A stretch of 16,471 nt of DNA, taken from contig CAMZHY010000021.1 in assembly GCA_947307005.1 (NCBI GenBank), positions 1 through 16,471 of the forward strand. The letters run 5' to 3'. The stretch is from an uncultured Planctomycetaceae bacterium (GTDB taxonomy: Bacteria > Planctomycetota > Planctomycetia > Pirellulales > Thermoguttaceae). The translations under genes and the position numbers were made by a program. The number at the start of each line of letters is the position of its first letter. Within the stretch, counting starts at the first letter, position 1. This document shows positions 6,060 through 14,218 of the stretch, one piece after another. Below the pieces are notes generated by a model. That model was not told where the DNA came from. It made no database searches and worked only from the letters and a program-made list of their open reading frames with translations.

Positions 6060-7604
6060 TTACGAATTTTTATCTTTCGACCATTCCTTGAGCCAATCGT
6101 CAAGATCAGGGGATTTCTTTTCCGGACTCTTTCTCTCGGTCGGCGTCGATTTTCGGTCGGACTTCGACTTTTCGACGGGCGTCGGCAAAGCGTTCTTCTC
6201 CTCCGGCGCCTTCGCGGCGTCCTTGTCCGCATTCGCGGCTCCGCTTGACTTCGCGGCTCCGTTCGATTTCCTGTCGGTCGCCGACTTCTTTTCGGTCCCG
6301 GACTTTTTAACGTTCTTCATGCCGAAAACCACGGGGCGTTCCGGCAGATTATATTTGGCGCGAGTCTGCTTCTGCGCTTCGGCGGGGTCGACGCCTTTGA
6401 TCTCGAGATCAAGCGCGTCCGCAAAGGCGCGCAGTTCAAGGAACATTCCATCCCAATCGTCGCCGAAGTAATACGCAAACTCGTAAACGCGTTCTCGCGA
6501 AGAATACGAGAGGCGCGGCTGAACGGAGGCGGAATCCATTAGATATTGAGCGAGAACCTTGGGATTGTTGCGATACAGATAGTAGAAGATCGCCCACGAA
6601 AGAGGATACGCGCACGGCTCGTCGCCGCGAATTTTCTCGAGTCCGACGCATTTCTTCACCGGCTGGGAGTCCGTCGTCGTCGATACGTACTGCTGGAATT
6701 CCATAAGACGCCGTTTGTTGACCGGAAAGACAATCTTCTTCGCCTTCTCGTCGACGACTTTCCAACCGCCGTCCTTGGGTTCGCCGCTCGGCGCTTCAAA
6801 AAGCATCGACAATCCCTCGACCGCCCACGAAGGATTCTCCCCCTGACGGCTGAAAAGCCCATAATTAAACGAGAGTTGGTGAGTCGCCTCGTGGATGATC
6901 GTCGAGAGGTTCTGGTCGCCGTTCGGCTGCTTCAAAACGTCGCTTGCAACCTGTTCAAGAGTTCTCTTCTCCGTCTTGTCGGCGCGATTCTGCTCCTCCC
7001 CCGTCAGGTCGTAGAAGACGCATCGATTCGACGCGTGCTCGTAGAAGCCGACGGGACGTTGAGCGTCGTTCGCGAACTCGGAGCCGGCCGTCTTCTGCAA
7101 AAATTCCTCGTATTTTTCCTTTTCCGCGAAGACAAATACGACCATTGGGTCGAAAAGCCCGGACTCGACTAGACGGACGCGGGACACAAACGCCTCGTAC
7201 GTCGACGCGACGTTCTCCATGAGCGCCGCGCACCACAGCGCGTAGGCGTCGGTCGTATCGTAAATCATGACAAAACGCGACGTCGCTCCGAAACGCGCGT
7301 CGGGTCCGAACTCGTTGAGCAGTTTCATAATAAACTCGTCAAACGTCTCTTGCGGAAGCGCCTCTTTGGAAGCTTCCTCGACGAGTTTTTTGAAACGCTC
7401 GGCGAATTCCTTTTCTATCGGCGAAAGGGGAGGCGCCGGGGGTTCCGGCGGCCTCGGAGGTTCCGGCGGCGTCGGGATAGGCGGCGGGGTCGGAATCTTC
7501 GGCCATTCAACGGGCGCGGCGGACGCCGTCGCGCCCAGCGCAATCGCCGTCGCGACGGCGACGAACGCGAGCCGCGCGCGGACAAACGGAGTTCTCGGCG
7601 ACAT
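6060..7604 (-). CDS. DUF1570-like secreted putative zinc metalloprotease, paralogue 2 (514 aa)
   Basis: Middle gene of the tandem set. A signal peptide (LAFVAVATAIALGATASAAP, cut near residue 30) is followed by a Pro-rich stalk (~32-60, repeated PxPPxPP/PEPP) that could span peptidoglycan. The core includes TSRFVMIYDTTDAYALW and MVVFVFAEKEKYEEF. HEATHQLSFNYG sets the zinc motif at H238-H242, and SWAVEG gives E263 as third ligand. The YPLSWAIFYYLYRNNPKVLAQYL block is shared with both paralogues. Unlike them it has a ~90-residue C-terminal tail (about 425-514) of Lys/Ser/Ala/Glu low complexity ending DWLKEWSKDKNS. ATG 7604 has AAGGGAG 6 nt upstream. Neighbouring genes lie 34 bp upstream and 16 bp downstream, so an operon is likely. 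Confidence 0.85.
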   Translation of the reverse strand: MSPRTPFVRARLAFVAVATAIALGATASAAPVEWPKIPTPPPIPTPPEPPRPPEPPAPPLSPIEKEFAERFKKLVEEASKEALPQETFDEFIMKLLNEFGPDARFGATSRFVMIYDTTDAYALWCAALMENVASTYEAFVSRVRLVESGLFDPMVVFVFAEKEKYEEFLQKTAGSEFANDAQRPVGFYEHASNRCVFYDLTGEEQNRADKTEKRTLEQVASDVLKQPNGDQNLSTIIHEATHQLSFNYGLFSRQGENPSWAVEGLSMLFEAPSGEPKDGGWKVVDEKAKKIVFPVNKRRLMEFQQYVSTTTDSQPVKKCVGLEKIRGDEPCAYPLSWAIFYYLYRNNPKVLAQYLMDSASVQPRLSYSSRERVYEFAYYFGDDWDGMFLELRAFADALDLEIKGVDPAEAQKQTRAKYNLPERPVVFGMKNVKKSGTEKKSATDRKSNGAAKSSGAANADKDAAKAPEEKNALPTPVEKSKSDRKSTPTERKSPEKKSPDLDDWLKEWSKDKNS

Positions 7605-7638
7605 GTCGTCTCCCTTTCATGATTTCCCCGCCCGGGGA

Positions 7639-9069
7639 TTATAGGCGTTTAACGTAACGTTTCACCGCCGCGGTCGTCTTTTCCCAGTCGTCTCCGAAGA
7701 ACTCTTCAAAATCCTTCAGCCGGTCTTGCGGGGAATAAACCGTGCAGGGATTTTTCGACGCGATATGGCGCATATACTTCGCAAGCGCGCTTGGATTCTT
7801 CTTGTAGAGGTAATAGAAGAGCGCCCAGGACGCCGCGTAAGACGCTTCGAGATTCTGATAGAAATTCTCCTGCGCCACAATCGTTCGGAAGGGATCCTCA
7901 ACCGAATCGATTTTCGCGCGGAAGAGGTTAATCATCCGCTCGTTTTTCGGAAACGTCCCGCGAAACCCCCAGCCGCCTTGGGTCGCGTGTCCGTTCGGCG
8001 TTTCAAAGACGAGGGAAAGCCCTTCCGCCGCCCAAAGCGCGATCGGTCCGGTGCGAAGGAAGACGCCGCGATTAAACGCGATTTGGTGCGTCGCCTCGTG
8101 CACGACCGTCGCAACGTTAAACGCCGCGTTCGGACGCGAAAGAATCTCGCGCGTTTCCACAAGCGTCGAGCGACGACGGCGCGACGGCGACGAAACGCCG
8201 ACGCCTTCGACCCCTTCGACGTTTGAAAGATCGTAGAGCGCGACCCGATTCGTCTGCATGTTGTAATACGCCGCAAGCTTGTCGGGAGCCCCCGTCTCGA
8301 CGGACGCGTAGCGAATGAACTCCGCCTGGCGCGCAAAAACGACGACGATCAGCGGCTCGCCGCGATCCGTCAATTCAATCCCGTTGCGGCGCGCGTAGAG
8401 TCGGAACCCCTCCTCTAAACTCTCGAAAAGACGTCCGCACCAGTCGACGTAACCCTCCGACGCGTCGGAAACAAAAATAAAATGCTCCGTCTTTTTGACT
8501 TGAAATCCCTCTCCAAACTCGTCGAGGAGCCGTTCTTCATAGCGCTTGCGAAGCTCTTCGACGGACGCGTCCGGCGCCGGTTCGACCGACGCGACGTTCG
8601 ATTGCGGAATAATGCGAATCTCCCCGAACTCGTCTTCGAGCATATATTTGCCGTTGCCGGCGCGAACGCGAAAGTCGGCGATTTCGCGACCGACCAACTC
8701 GCTCGCGCGCCTAACGTTCGCGCCCTTACCCGCGGGGGCTCCGCCGGGTTGCGCGTCTTTGGGGTCCCGTTCCGGCTCGAAAATCGACTCGAAGTTCGCC
8801 GGCTCGCGAGTCAGAACGATCGGCTTATTGAGCTTGACAAGAACGCGCCCCGTAACCGTCGTCGGCGCTTTCTCGCGCTTGACGGACGTCTTCGTCGACG
8901 ATTTCGACGCGTCGTCTTCCGGCGATTCCGTCGCTTCGTCGTCCGACTTAGCGACGACGGACGCCGCGGTTTCGTCGTCAATCGGCGCGGCAAACGCGCC
9001 AAAGCCGATCGTCCCGATAAACGCCGTCAAAAGCGCCGTTCTGCAAAAAATAAGCGTGTTCTTCATCAT
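7639..9069 (-). CDS. DUF1570-like secreted putative zinc metalloprotease, paralogue 1 (476 aa)
   Basis: First gene of the tandem operon. A signal peptide (TALLTAFIGTIGFGAFA, cut before APIDDE) is followed by an acidic/Ser-rich linker. An extra N-terminal domain (~70-165), absent from the other two, contains TVTGRVLVKLNKP and GREIADFRVRAGNGKYMLED, a strand-rich pattern. The shared core starts near KKTEHFIFVSDASEGYVDW. HEATHQIAFNRG gives H324-H328, and LWAAEG gives E349 as third ligand. YAASWALFYYLYKKNPSALAKYM and FEEFFGDDWEK complete the core. ATG 9069 is preceded by GATGGAAT, a weak ribosome-binding site. A good promoter lies at 9217-9245, leaving a ~140-nt leader with a hairpin near its start. 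Peptidase activity and location outside the cytoplasm are inferred from motif and signal. Confidence 0.85.
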   Translation of the reverse strand: MMKNTLIFCRTALLTAFIGTIGFGAFAAPIDDETAASVVAKSDDEATESPEDDASKSSTKTSVKREKAPTTVTGRVLVKLNKPIVLTREPANFESIFEPERDPKDAQPGGAPAGKGANVRRASELVGREIADFRVRAGNGKYMLEDEFGEIRIIPQSNVASVEPAPDASVEELRKRYEERLLDEFGEGFQVKKTEHFIFVSDASEGYVDWCGRLFESLEEGFRLYARRNGIELTDRGEPLIVVVFARQAEFIRYASVETGAPDKLAAYYNMQTNRVALYDLSNVEGVEGVGVSSPSRRRRSTLVETREILSRPNAAFNVATVVHEATHQIAFNRGVFLRTGPIALWAAEGLSLVFETPNGHATQGGWGFRGTFPKNERMINLFRAKIDSVEDPFRTIVAQENFYQNLEASYAASWALFYYLYKKNPSALAKYMRHIASKNPCTVYSPQDRLKDFEEFFGDDWEKTTAAVKRYVKRL

Positions 9070-9190
9070 ATTCCATCCATCTGCGAAGGAGCGACCGCGC
9101 GACGCTCAAAAAATCGTCGCGTCCAGCGCTTATTTGACGTCCCGAAAGGAACGCTGTTCCACGAAAGCGCCCCGTCGTCCAGCGCCGCGA

Positions 9191-9208
9191 CGTCGCCTCA
9201 ACGCGACG
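9191..9208 (-). promoter_or_regulatory. Hairpin at the start of the metalloprotease-operon leader
   Basis: CGTCGC and GCGACG arms (6 bp) around a 6-nt loop lie immediately downstream of the predicted start near 9210. It could stabilise the mRNA 5' end. CGTCG words are common in this genome, so chance is possible. Confidence 0.3.
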
Positions 9209-9216
9209 CCCTTGTC

Positions 9217-9245
9217 ATAATACGCTTAAGGGACTTGTTTTTCAA
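9217..9245 (-). promoter_or_regulatory. Promoter of the three-gene metalloprotease operon
   Basis: TTGAAA (9245-9240), an ideal 17-bp spacer and TATTAT (9222-9217): each hexamer matches the sigma70 consensus at five of six positions. The start is expected near 9210, with a ~140-nt untranslated leader to the ATG at 9069. Confidence 0.7.
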
Positions 9246-9357
9246 GATACTCCGTCGCGCTCAATATGCAACCTATCTTTATTGTTTTATCCAACTTGAT
9301 AATTAGCGGGGGTAATCTTGCGATAATTTCAACAATTATGCCGATTTTTTGGAATTT

Positions 9358-9386
9358 ACGCGTTTTTTGTGAAAGAAAAAACGCGT
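9358..9386. promoter_or_regulatory. Perfect 11-bp inverted repeat in the divergent region before asnB
   Basis: ACGCGTTTTTT (9358-9368) and AAAAAACGCGT (9376-9386) form an exact hairpin around GTGAAAG. It lies ~120 bp upstream of asnB in an AT-rich stretch between divergent genes, where a plain terminator has no obvious purpose. A regulator site or leader attenuator is more likely. No convincing rightward promoter could be picked in 9246-9505. Confidence 0.55.
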
Positions 9387-9505
9387 TTTCGCCTACTAAC
9401 GTATCGGAGGGATGGCGACGAAAAGGAGTCATGGCGTTACGATAACCGAGGTCGCGTCGCCGATTCGACGCGACTTCGACGACGACGCTAGGAGAAAACG
9501 ATCCC

Positions 9506-11584
9506 ATGTGCGGAATATGCGGCGCTATTTGGCTCAACGAAAAACGCGCGATTGATCAGGAAACGCTCGACCGCGCGACGGACGCGCTTCGACGCCGCGG
9601 TCCCGACGACCGCGGAACGTCGCGTCGTCCTCTGGCGCCGGGCGTTCCTCTCGAAGAAAAAGGCGTCGCGTTTGGACATCGACGGCTCGCGATTATCGAT
9701 CTCTCCAGCGCGGGACGCCAACCGTTCTGCAACGCGGATCAGACGGTCTGGCTGACCTTCAACGGCGAGATTTACAACTACGTCGAGCTTCGCGAAGAGC
9801 TCAAACGCAGAGGGCGCGTCTTCCGCACGGAAACCGACGTCGAAGTTCTGTTGCAGGCGTACGAAGAATACGGATTAGACTGCCTTGCAAAATTCAACGG
9901 CATGTTCGCCTTCGCAATCTGGGACGAGCGGAGTCGAAGACTGGTCCTCGCGCGCGACCGTTTCGGGAAGAAGCCGCTCGTCTATCGTCTCGAGTCCGAC
10001 CGCGTCCTCTTCGCGAGCGAGATTAAATCGCTCCGAGAGTTTCCGGACGTTCCCAAAGAAATCGACCTCGTCGCGCTGCGTCAATACTTAACGTATCAGT
10101 ACGTCCCGCACCCGCGAACGATCTATCGAGGAATCGCGAAGCTCCCGCCCGCGTCCTATATGCTGTGGCGCGAAGGCGCCGAGCCGATCGTCGAACGGTA
10201 CTGGCGAGTCGAAGAACTTGCGAACTTTAGCGACGCCGTCGGGCTTTCCTCCGACGACGCGTCAAGGTTGCGCGACGTGGGCGCGCTGGGCGCCGCCGCG
10301 ATGGATTCGGACGACGTTCCGAACCTCTCGCGCGCGTCCTTCGACGAAGTCAAGCGCGAGTTGCGACGGAGGCTTGAAGACGCCGTTCGTCTGAGAATGC
10401 GCTGCGACACGCCGTTCGGGGCGTTCCTTTCCGGCGGAATCGACTCCACGATCGTCGCGGGGCTGATGAGACGGTTCTCGTCGACTAAGATTCGCACTTT
10501 TTCGATCGGCTTCGCCCAGAAGGAATACGACGAGACGCCTTTCGCGCGGCGCACGGCGGAACGGTTCGGAACGGATCACACGGAGTTTTTCGTCGAACCG
10601 CAGGTCAAAGACCTGCTCCCGGAACTGGTTTATCAGTACGACGAGCCTTTTGCGGACAGTTCCGCGATTCCAACCTGGTATTTGTGCCAAACGACGCGGC
10701 GCGAGGTGACCGTCGCGCTCGGGGGCGACGGCGGCGACGAGCTCTTCTGCGGCTACGACCGCTACAAGGCGGCGCGTCTGTCCCGCGCAATCGACTCCTT
10801 CGTTCCGAACTGGCTCAAGAAACTCCTCGCGGGTCCCGTCCGCGCCGCGATCCCGAACTCTGTTCGTCAACGTTCGCCGCTAAGGCGCGCGCGACGCTTC
10901 CTCGAGACCGTCGGCATGGACGTCGTCGAACAGTACCTCCAGTGGATCGCTATTTTTAATCGGTCGCGAACAACCGAACTGCTGAGCGACGAATACTGGT
11001 CGGCATGCCGCGAGGAAACGCCGACCGCGGCGTTTAACCGTCCGACGGCGGACGAACTCGACGTCGTCGACTTTTTAAGCGACGCGTACGCGAAGTTCGC
11101 CGAACGCGACGTCACGTCGGCGATCAGCTTCGCCGACGTCCTTACGTACCTGCCGTGCGACATTCTGACGAAGGTCGATATCGCGTCGATGAGTTGGTCG
11201 CTGGAGACGCGCGCGCCCCTTCTCGACCCGAACGTCGCGGAACTCGCGCTTCAGATTCCCCTCAAATACAAGCTCAAAGGGCGCGTCGGCAAGTTCGTTT
11301 TGCGCGAAGCGTGCCGCGATCTGCTCCCGGAGGAAATCGACGCGCGTCCGAAGACGGGCTTCGGCGTTCCTCTGGACTCGTGGTTCCGAGGCGAGCTTAA
11401 CGCGACGCTCAAGGAGATACTTTTCGACGAATCGACGCGTCGCGCGCCTTACTTCAACCGCGAATGCGTCGAACGCCTCGTCAAGGAGCATGAAGAACGC
11501 CAGTTCGATCATGCGGCGCGACTGTGGTCGCTCCTCGTCTTCCGACTTTGGGAATCGCAGCAAGACGGAGGGGTGCGTTTTTAA
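9506..11584 (+). CDS. asnB: Asparagine synthetase, glutamine-hydrolysing (AsnB family)
   Basis: Makes asparagine from aspartate, glutamine and ATP in the cytoplasm; some relatives amidate cell-surface or polysaccharide precursors. MCGICG leaves Cys2 as the N-terminal nucleophile of the glutamine amidotransferase domain (2 to ~190), with GHRRLAIIDLSSAGRQP, NGEIYNY, NGMFAFAIWD and ARDRFGKKPLVY. The synthetase domain carries the PP-loop SGGIDS (309-314), then GGDGGDELFCGYDRY, SLETRAPLLD and KTGFGVPLDSWFRGEL. At 692 residues it exceeds the usual 600-650; a ~35-residue Ser/Asp/Ala-rich insert sits between RYWRVEE and the PP-loop (~235-285). ATG 9506 is fixed by the catalytic Cys, with AGGAG 11 nt upstream. 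The ExeA-like gene follows 155 bp later on the same strand. Confidence 0.93.
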   Translation: MCGICGAIWLNEKRAIDQETLDRATDALRRRGPDDRGTSRRPLAPGVPLEEKGVAFGHRRLAIIDLSSAGRQPFCNADQTVWLTFNGEIYNYVELREELKRRGRVFRTETDVEVLLQAYEEYGLDCLAKFNGMFAFAIWDERSRRLVLARDRFGKKPLVYRLESDRVLFASEIKSLREFPDVPKEIDLVALRQYLTYQYVPHPRTIYRGIAKLPPASYMLWREGAEPIVERYWRVEELANFSDAVGLSSDDASRLRDVGALGAAAMDSDDVPNLSRASFDEVKRELRRRLEDAVRLRMRCDTPFGAFLSGGIDSTIVAGLMRRFSSTKIRTFSIGFAQKEYDETPFARRTAERFGTDHTEFFVEPQVKDLLPELVYQYDEPFADSSAIPTWYLCQTTRREVTVALGGDGGDELFCGYDRYKAARLSRAIDSFVPNWLKKLLAGPVRAAIPNSVRQRSPLRRARRFLETVGMDVVEQYLQWIAIFNRSRTTELLSDEYWSACREETPTAAFNRPTADELDVVDFLSDAYAKFAERDVTSAISFADVLTYLPCDILTKVDIASMSWSLETRAPLLDPNVAELALQIPLKYKLKGRVGKFVLREACRDLLPEEIDARPKTGFGVPLDSWFRGELNATLKEILFDESTRRAPYFNRECVERLVKEHEERQFDHAARLWSLLVFRLWESQQDGGVRF

Positions 11585-11703
11585 CAATTACAACAGTTTT
11601 TCCCGATTTATTAAATTCCAAAGCGATAATCGCCGAAGAGAAGGACATGGACTGTTCCCGTCGGCGAGGATGTAAGACCGGCGCGAGCCAGCGCGAATTT
11701 GAC

Positions 11704-11720
11704 CCGCCCTCGGAGGGCGG
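11704..11720. promoter_or_regulatory. GC-rich hairpin between asnB and the ATPase gene
   Basis: CCGCCC and GGGCGG arms around TCGGA (6-bp stem, 5-nt loop) end 6 nt before the AAAGGA ribosome-binding site of the next gene. There is no T-tract, so it is not a clear terminator; it could modulate translation or protect a processed end. Confidence 0.4.
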
Positions 11721-11739
11721 CGGCGTAAAGGATTGCACT

Positions 11740-13782
11740 ATGGCGGAATTTCGCGAAAATAAGGATATTCAGAGACCGTTTCTGTCGACGCCAGACGCTC
11801 GCGTTTACTTTCCCGCTTCGATCGTTGAAAAAGCGAGACGCGACGTCGAACGATGTCTTAAACGAGGCGAAGGAGTCGCGCTCGTCGTCGGCGACGCGGG
11901 CGTTGGCAAGACGTTGCTCGCGCGCGTAGTAGCGTCGCATTTCGGCGACGACGACCTTGTGTCGATCGTCACCGCGTCGCGAAAATTCTCCGTCAAGGCG
12001 TTTTTGCAGCAGCTTCTTTTCGGGTTCCGGCAATCTCAGTCGTTCGTTGGAATCGACGAAACGGAACTGCGTCTCATGACGCTCGATTATCTAGAACACG
12101 CGCCGCAGAAACGTCGCGTCGTCCTCATCGACGACGCGCAGAATCTCACGCTGCGCGTTTTCGACGAGCTCAGGATGCTCGTCGACCGTTCGGAACCGCC
12201 GGCGCAACTCGCCGTCGCGCTCTTCGGAACGTCCGCGCTTGAAGAACGGCTCAATCTTCCGCAACTCTATCCTTTCGCGCAGCGCGTCGTCATCCGCGAA
12301 TGGCTCGACGCTTTCACCCGCGACGAAACGGATCGATTCATCACGCGCGAACTCAAACGCGCCGACGCGAACGCAAAATTTACGCGCGCCGCGAAGAAAG
12401 CGGTCGCCGAATATTCCGAGGGATCGCCGCGCGTCGTCGTTCAACTTTGCGACCGCGCGCTCTTCCTCGCGCAGGAGAACGCGACCGACGCCGAAGAAAA
12501 AGCGGATAAAAAACCGCGCGCCCTTGAAATTGACGAAGACGGCGTCAAAGCCGCGTGGCGCGATCTTCAGAGCATCGCGGAGGAAGCGTCCGAGTCCTTT
12601 GAAAACGGCTCCGGCGACGACGTCGTCGAGTTCGGCGAACTTGACGACGACGAACCGTCTGGATATGATAAGCCTGTCGAGGCTCCCGCCGAAGCGACAA
12701 ACGCGTCTGAACAGAACGCGAACAACCCGGACGCGCGCTCCGCGACGACGGTCGTCGCGGACGCGGGCGCGCCAAGCGGCGACGGCGGCGTCTTCTCATT
12801 CGAGCCAAACGCGAACGGCGCCGGCGTCCCCACGATTTCCGCCGGCGGCGATTCCGACGACGGCGCGCTCTCCGAAGAGCGACGACGCGCCGCGAAGGCG
12901 TTTTGGGACCAAAAAGACGAGCGCCGCGACGAAGAGGAACCTCTTGAGGGCGACCTTGACGCGCAAGACGCGATGGACGAGTCGCCCGCGCCTCAGGATA
13001 TCGACGCGTCCATCGAAGCGCGACTCCTCGCGAAACTCGACGCGCGGGACGCCGCCAAATCCCGCGGCGACGACAAAGCCGTCGACGTCCCGGCCGTTCG
13101 CGAGCCAAAACGACCGATCGAGCCGATGAACTTCGAACTCGTGACGGAAGACGGTCGTTCTTACAAGGGAACGTTCCCGCGCCCCGTCGCAGGCTCGTCG
13201 GACGCGACCTTCGTTCGTCCCGACGGTTCCGGCGTCGCGCAGAAGCGGCTCCCCTCGCTCTGGGATAAAGGAGGCGCCTTCGACGAAGCGCTCGAAATGG
13301 ACTCCGCGTATCCACCGATTTACCAGCAGCGCAAAAGCGTGACGCGCGTCCCGATCGACGGCGACGACGACGGCTCCGAAGCGTTTCGCAAGGCGAACGG
13401 GTTCCTTCCCGGCGACGCGGCGCGCGTCGCGGCGGGAGACGACGGAATTGCGGCTCGGCTTGCCGAACTGGACGAAATCAACGCCCAACTCGATTCCCGC
13501 GGTTCCCAGCCTTCGTCGGCGGACGCCGACGCGGAACGCTCCCTCGAAGAGCGCGCGTACCGTCAGATCGTCGCCTCGTGCTATCGTTCGGCGAGCGATT
13601 TCCCCGCGAGCGAGCAGTATCTGAACGAGCTGCGGCTCTTAGAGCAGGAAATCGCGGAAGAAGCGAACCTCATTCGCCGCATTCGCAAGATTCATTTACA
13701 GTTGCGCGCCGTCCGAGACCCAGGGTCGGACGACCCGTCGACAAGACCGGACGGCCTGCCCGGTTCAACCGCGTCAAACTGA
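11740..13782 (+). CDS. ExeA-type AAA+ ATPase with long disordered, acidic C-terminus (680 aa)
   Basis: ATPase of the ExeA/GspA group, which use ATP to drive secretion assembly or surface-polymer export and occur in PEP-CTERM/exosortase loci. Walker A is GDAGVGKT (51-58), Walker B is VVLIDDAQN (127-135, D131/D132), and a sensor-like ALFGTSALEERL starts near 160. Residues ~210-290 form the helical lid (TRDETDRFITRELKRA, SEGSPRVVVQLCDRALF). Simple family members stop near here; this one continues ~390 residues with Asp/Glu/Ala-rich disordered sequence, a small strand-like patch (NFELVTEDGRSYKGTF) and a C-terminal coiled coil (EQYLNELRLLEQEIAEEANL). No membrane segment is seen. ATG 11740 has AAAGGA 7 nt upstream; the frame is open to 11524 but overlaps asnB. 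Confidence 0.8.
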   Translation: MAEFRENKDIQRPFLSTPDARVYFPASIVEKARRDVERCLKRGEGVALVVGDAGVGKTLLARVVASHFGDDDLVSIVTASRKFSVKAFLQQLLFGFRQSQSFVGIDETELRLMTLDYLEHAPQKRRVVLIDDAQNLTLRVFDELRMLVDRSEPPAQLAVALFGTSALEERLNLPQLYPFAQRVVIREWLDAFTRDETDRFITRELKRADANAKFTRAAKKAVAEYSEGSPRVVVQLCDRALFLAQENATDAEEKADKKPRALEIDEDGVKAAWRDLQSIAEEASESFENGSGDDVVEFGELDDDEPSGYDKPVEAPAEATNASEQNANNPDARSATTVVADAGAPSGDGGVFSFEPNANGAGVPTISAGGDSDDGALSEERRRAAKAFWDQKDERRDEEEPLEGDLDAQDAMDESPAPQDIDASIEARLLAKLDARDAAKSRGDDKAVDVPAVREPKRPIEPMNFELVTEDGRSYKGTFPRPVAGSSDATFVRPDGSGVAQKRLPSLWDKGGAFDEALEMDSAYPPIYQQRKSVTRVPIDGDDDGSEAFRKANGFLPGDAARVAAGDDGIAARLAELDEINAQLDSRGSQPSSADADAERSLEERAYRQIVASCYRSASDFPASEQYLNELRLLEQEIAEEANLIRRIRKIHLQLRAVRDPGSDDPSTRPDGLPGSTASN

Positions 13783-13802
13783 CGCGACGTCGCTCCTCGT
13801 TT

Positions 13803-13826
13803 CGACGCGAGCGGACGTTCGCGTCG
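13803..13826. promoter_or_regulatory. Hairpin ahead of the glycoside hydrolase gene
   Basis: CGACGCGA and TCGCGTCG (8-bp perfect stem) enclose an 8-nt loop, ending 6 nt before the AGGAG of the next gene. With only 64 bp between the two genes it may separate expression within one transcript. Confidence 0.4.
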
Positions 13827-13846
13827 CACCAGAGGAGATATCAAGC

Positions 13847-14218
13847 ATGCAACCAATCGTCGCGACGTTCGTTCTCGCGCTCGGCGCATGGACGGCGCAG
13901 TTTAACGAAGACGCGCAGACCCTTTCGCTTTCTCACGCCGACGCAAACGTTCAAATCGTCGGAACATTGTCTTTCGAGGTTGAAGGCCAACCTTGGCGAA
14001 TCGGCGTCCCGCGCGACGCCGTCGCCGACCGTCTCGCGCTCCTCGACCCGAGCGGAAACGCGCAGGGATATCTTGTCTTTAACGCGCAGGGCGACCGTCT
14101 CGAAGCGCTCGTTTATCATCGAACGCGCCAGTTCTACCAAGGAACGCTGACGTTCAAAGGAGACGTTACGTTCCGCGACGCGTCGTTCCCATGTCGGACG
14201 AGGGCGAAGACGGGCTAA
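13847..14218 (+). CDS. Glycoside hydrolase, N-terminal beta-sandwich part (ends at a premature TAA)
   Basis: First 123 codons of the alpha-galactosidase-like gene. ATG 13847 has AGAGGAG 9 nt upstream. The start MQPIVATFVLALGAWTAQF is hydrophobic but lacks the basic n-region of a good signal peptide, so location is uncertain. Alternating strands follow (LSLSHADANVQIVGTLSFEV, WRIGVPRDAVADRLALLD, GYLVFNAQGDRLEALVYH, FYQGTLTFKGDVTFRDASF), as in the N-terminal sandwich that precedes the barrel of GH36-type enzymes. The frame meets TAA at 14216-14218 and continues after it, so this is a piece of a longer protein rather than a complete one. Confidence 0.65.
   Translation: MQPIVATFVLALGAWTAQFNEDAQTLSLSHADANVQIVGTLSFEVEGQPWRIGVPRDAVADRLALLDPSGNAQGYLVFNAQGDRLEALVYHRTRQFYQGTLTFKGDVTFRDASFPCRTRAKTG

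Noticed and set aside
6044..6232. N-terminal Arg-rich extension of the third metalloprotease
   Set aside because: It is antisense-frame sequence from the neighbour's Lys/Ser tail; the signal peptide starts at ATG 6043/6040.
7622..7638. CCCCGGGCGGGG hairpin between two metalloprotease genes
   Set aside because: The arms are only 4-5 bp with almost no loop and no T-tract, so it is unlikely to stop transcription inside the operon.
8482..9306. 274-codon rightward open frame
   Set aside because: It is antisense to the first metalloprotease and crosses its promoter; Arg-rich composition is typical of shadow frames in this codon bias.
9412..9555. Tiny frames before asnB (ATG 9412, 47 codons; ATG 9431, four codons after AAAAGGAG)
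   Set aside because: Spacings of 0 and 2 nt from the ribosome-binding sites are too short, and the longer frame overlaps asnB out of frame. A leader peptide is possible but unsupported.
11524..11739. Open frame extending the ATPase gene 72 codons upstream
   Set aside because: It overlaps asnB, its residues look random, and ATG 11740 has a well-spaced AAAGGA and begins the conserved-looking protein.
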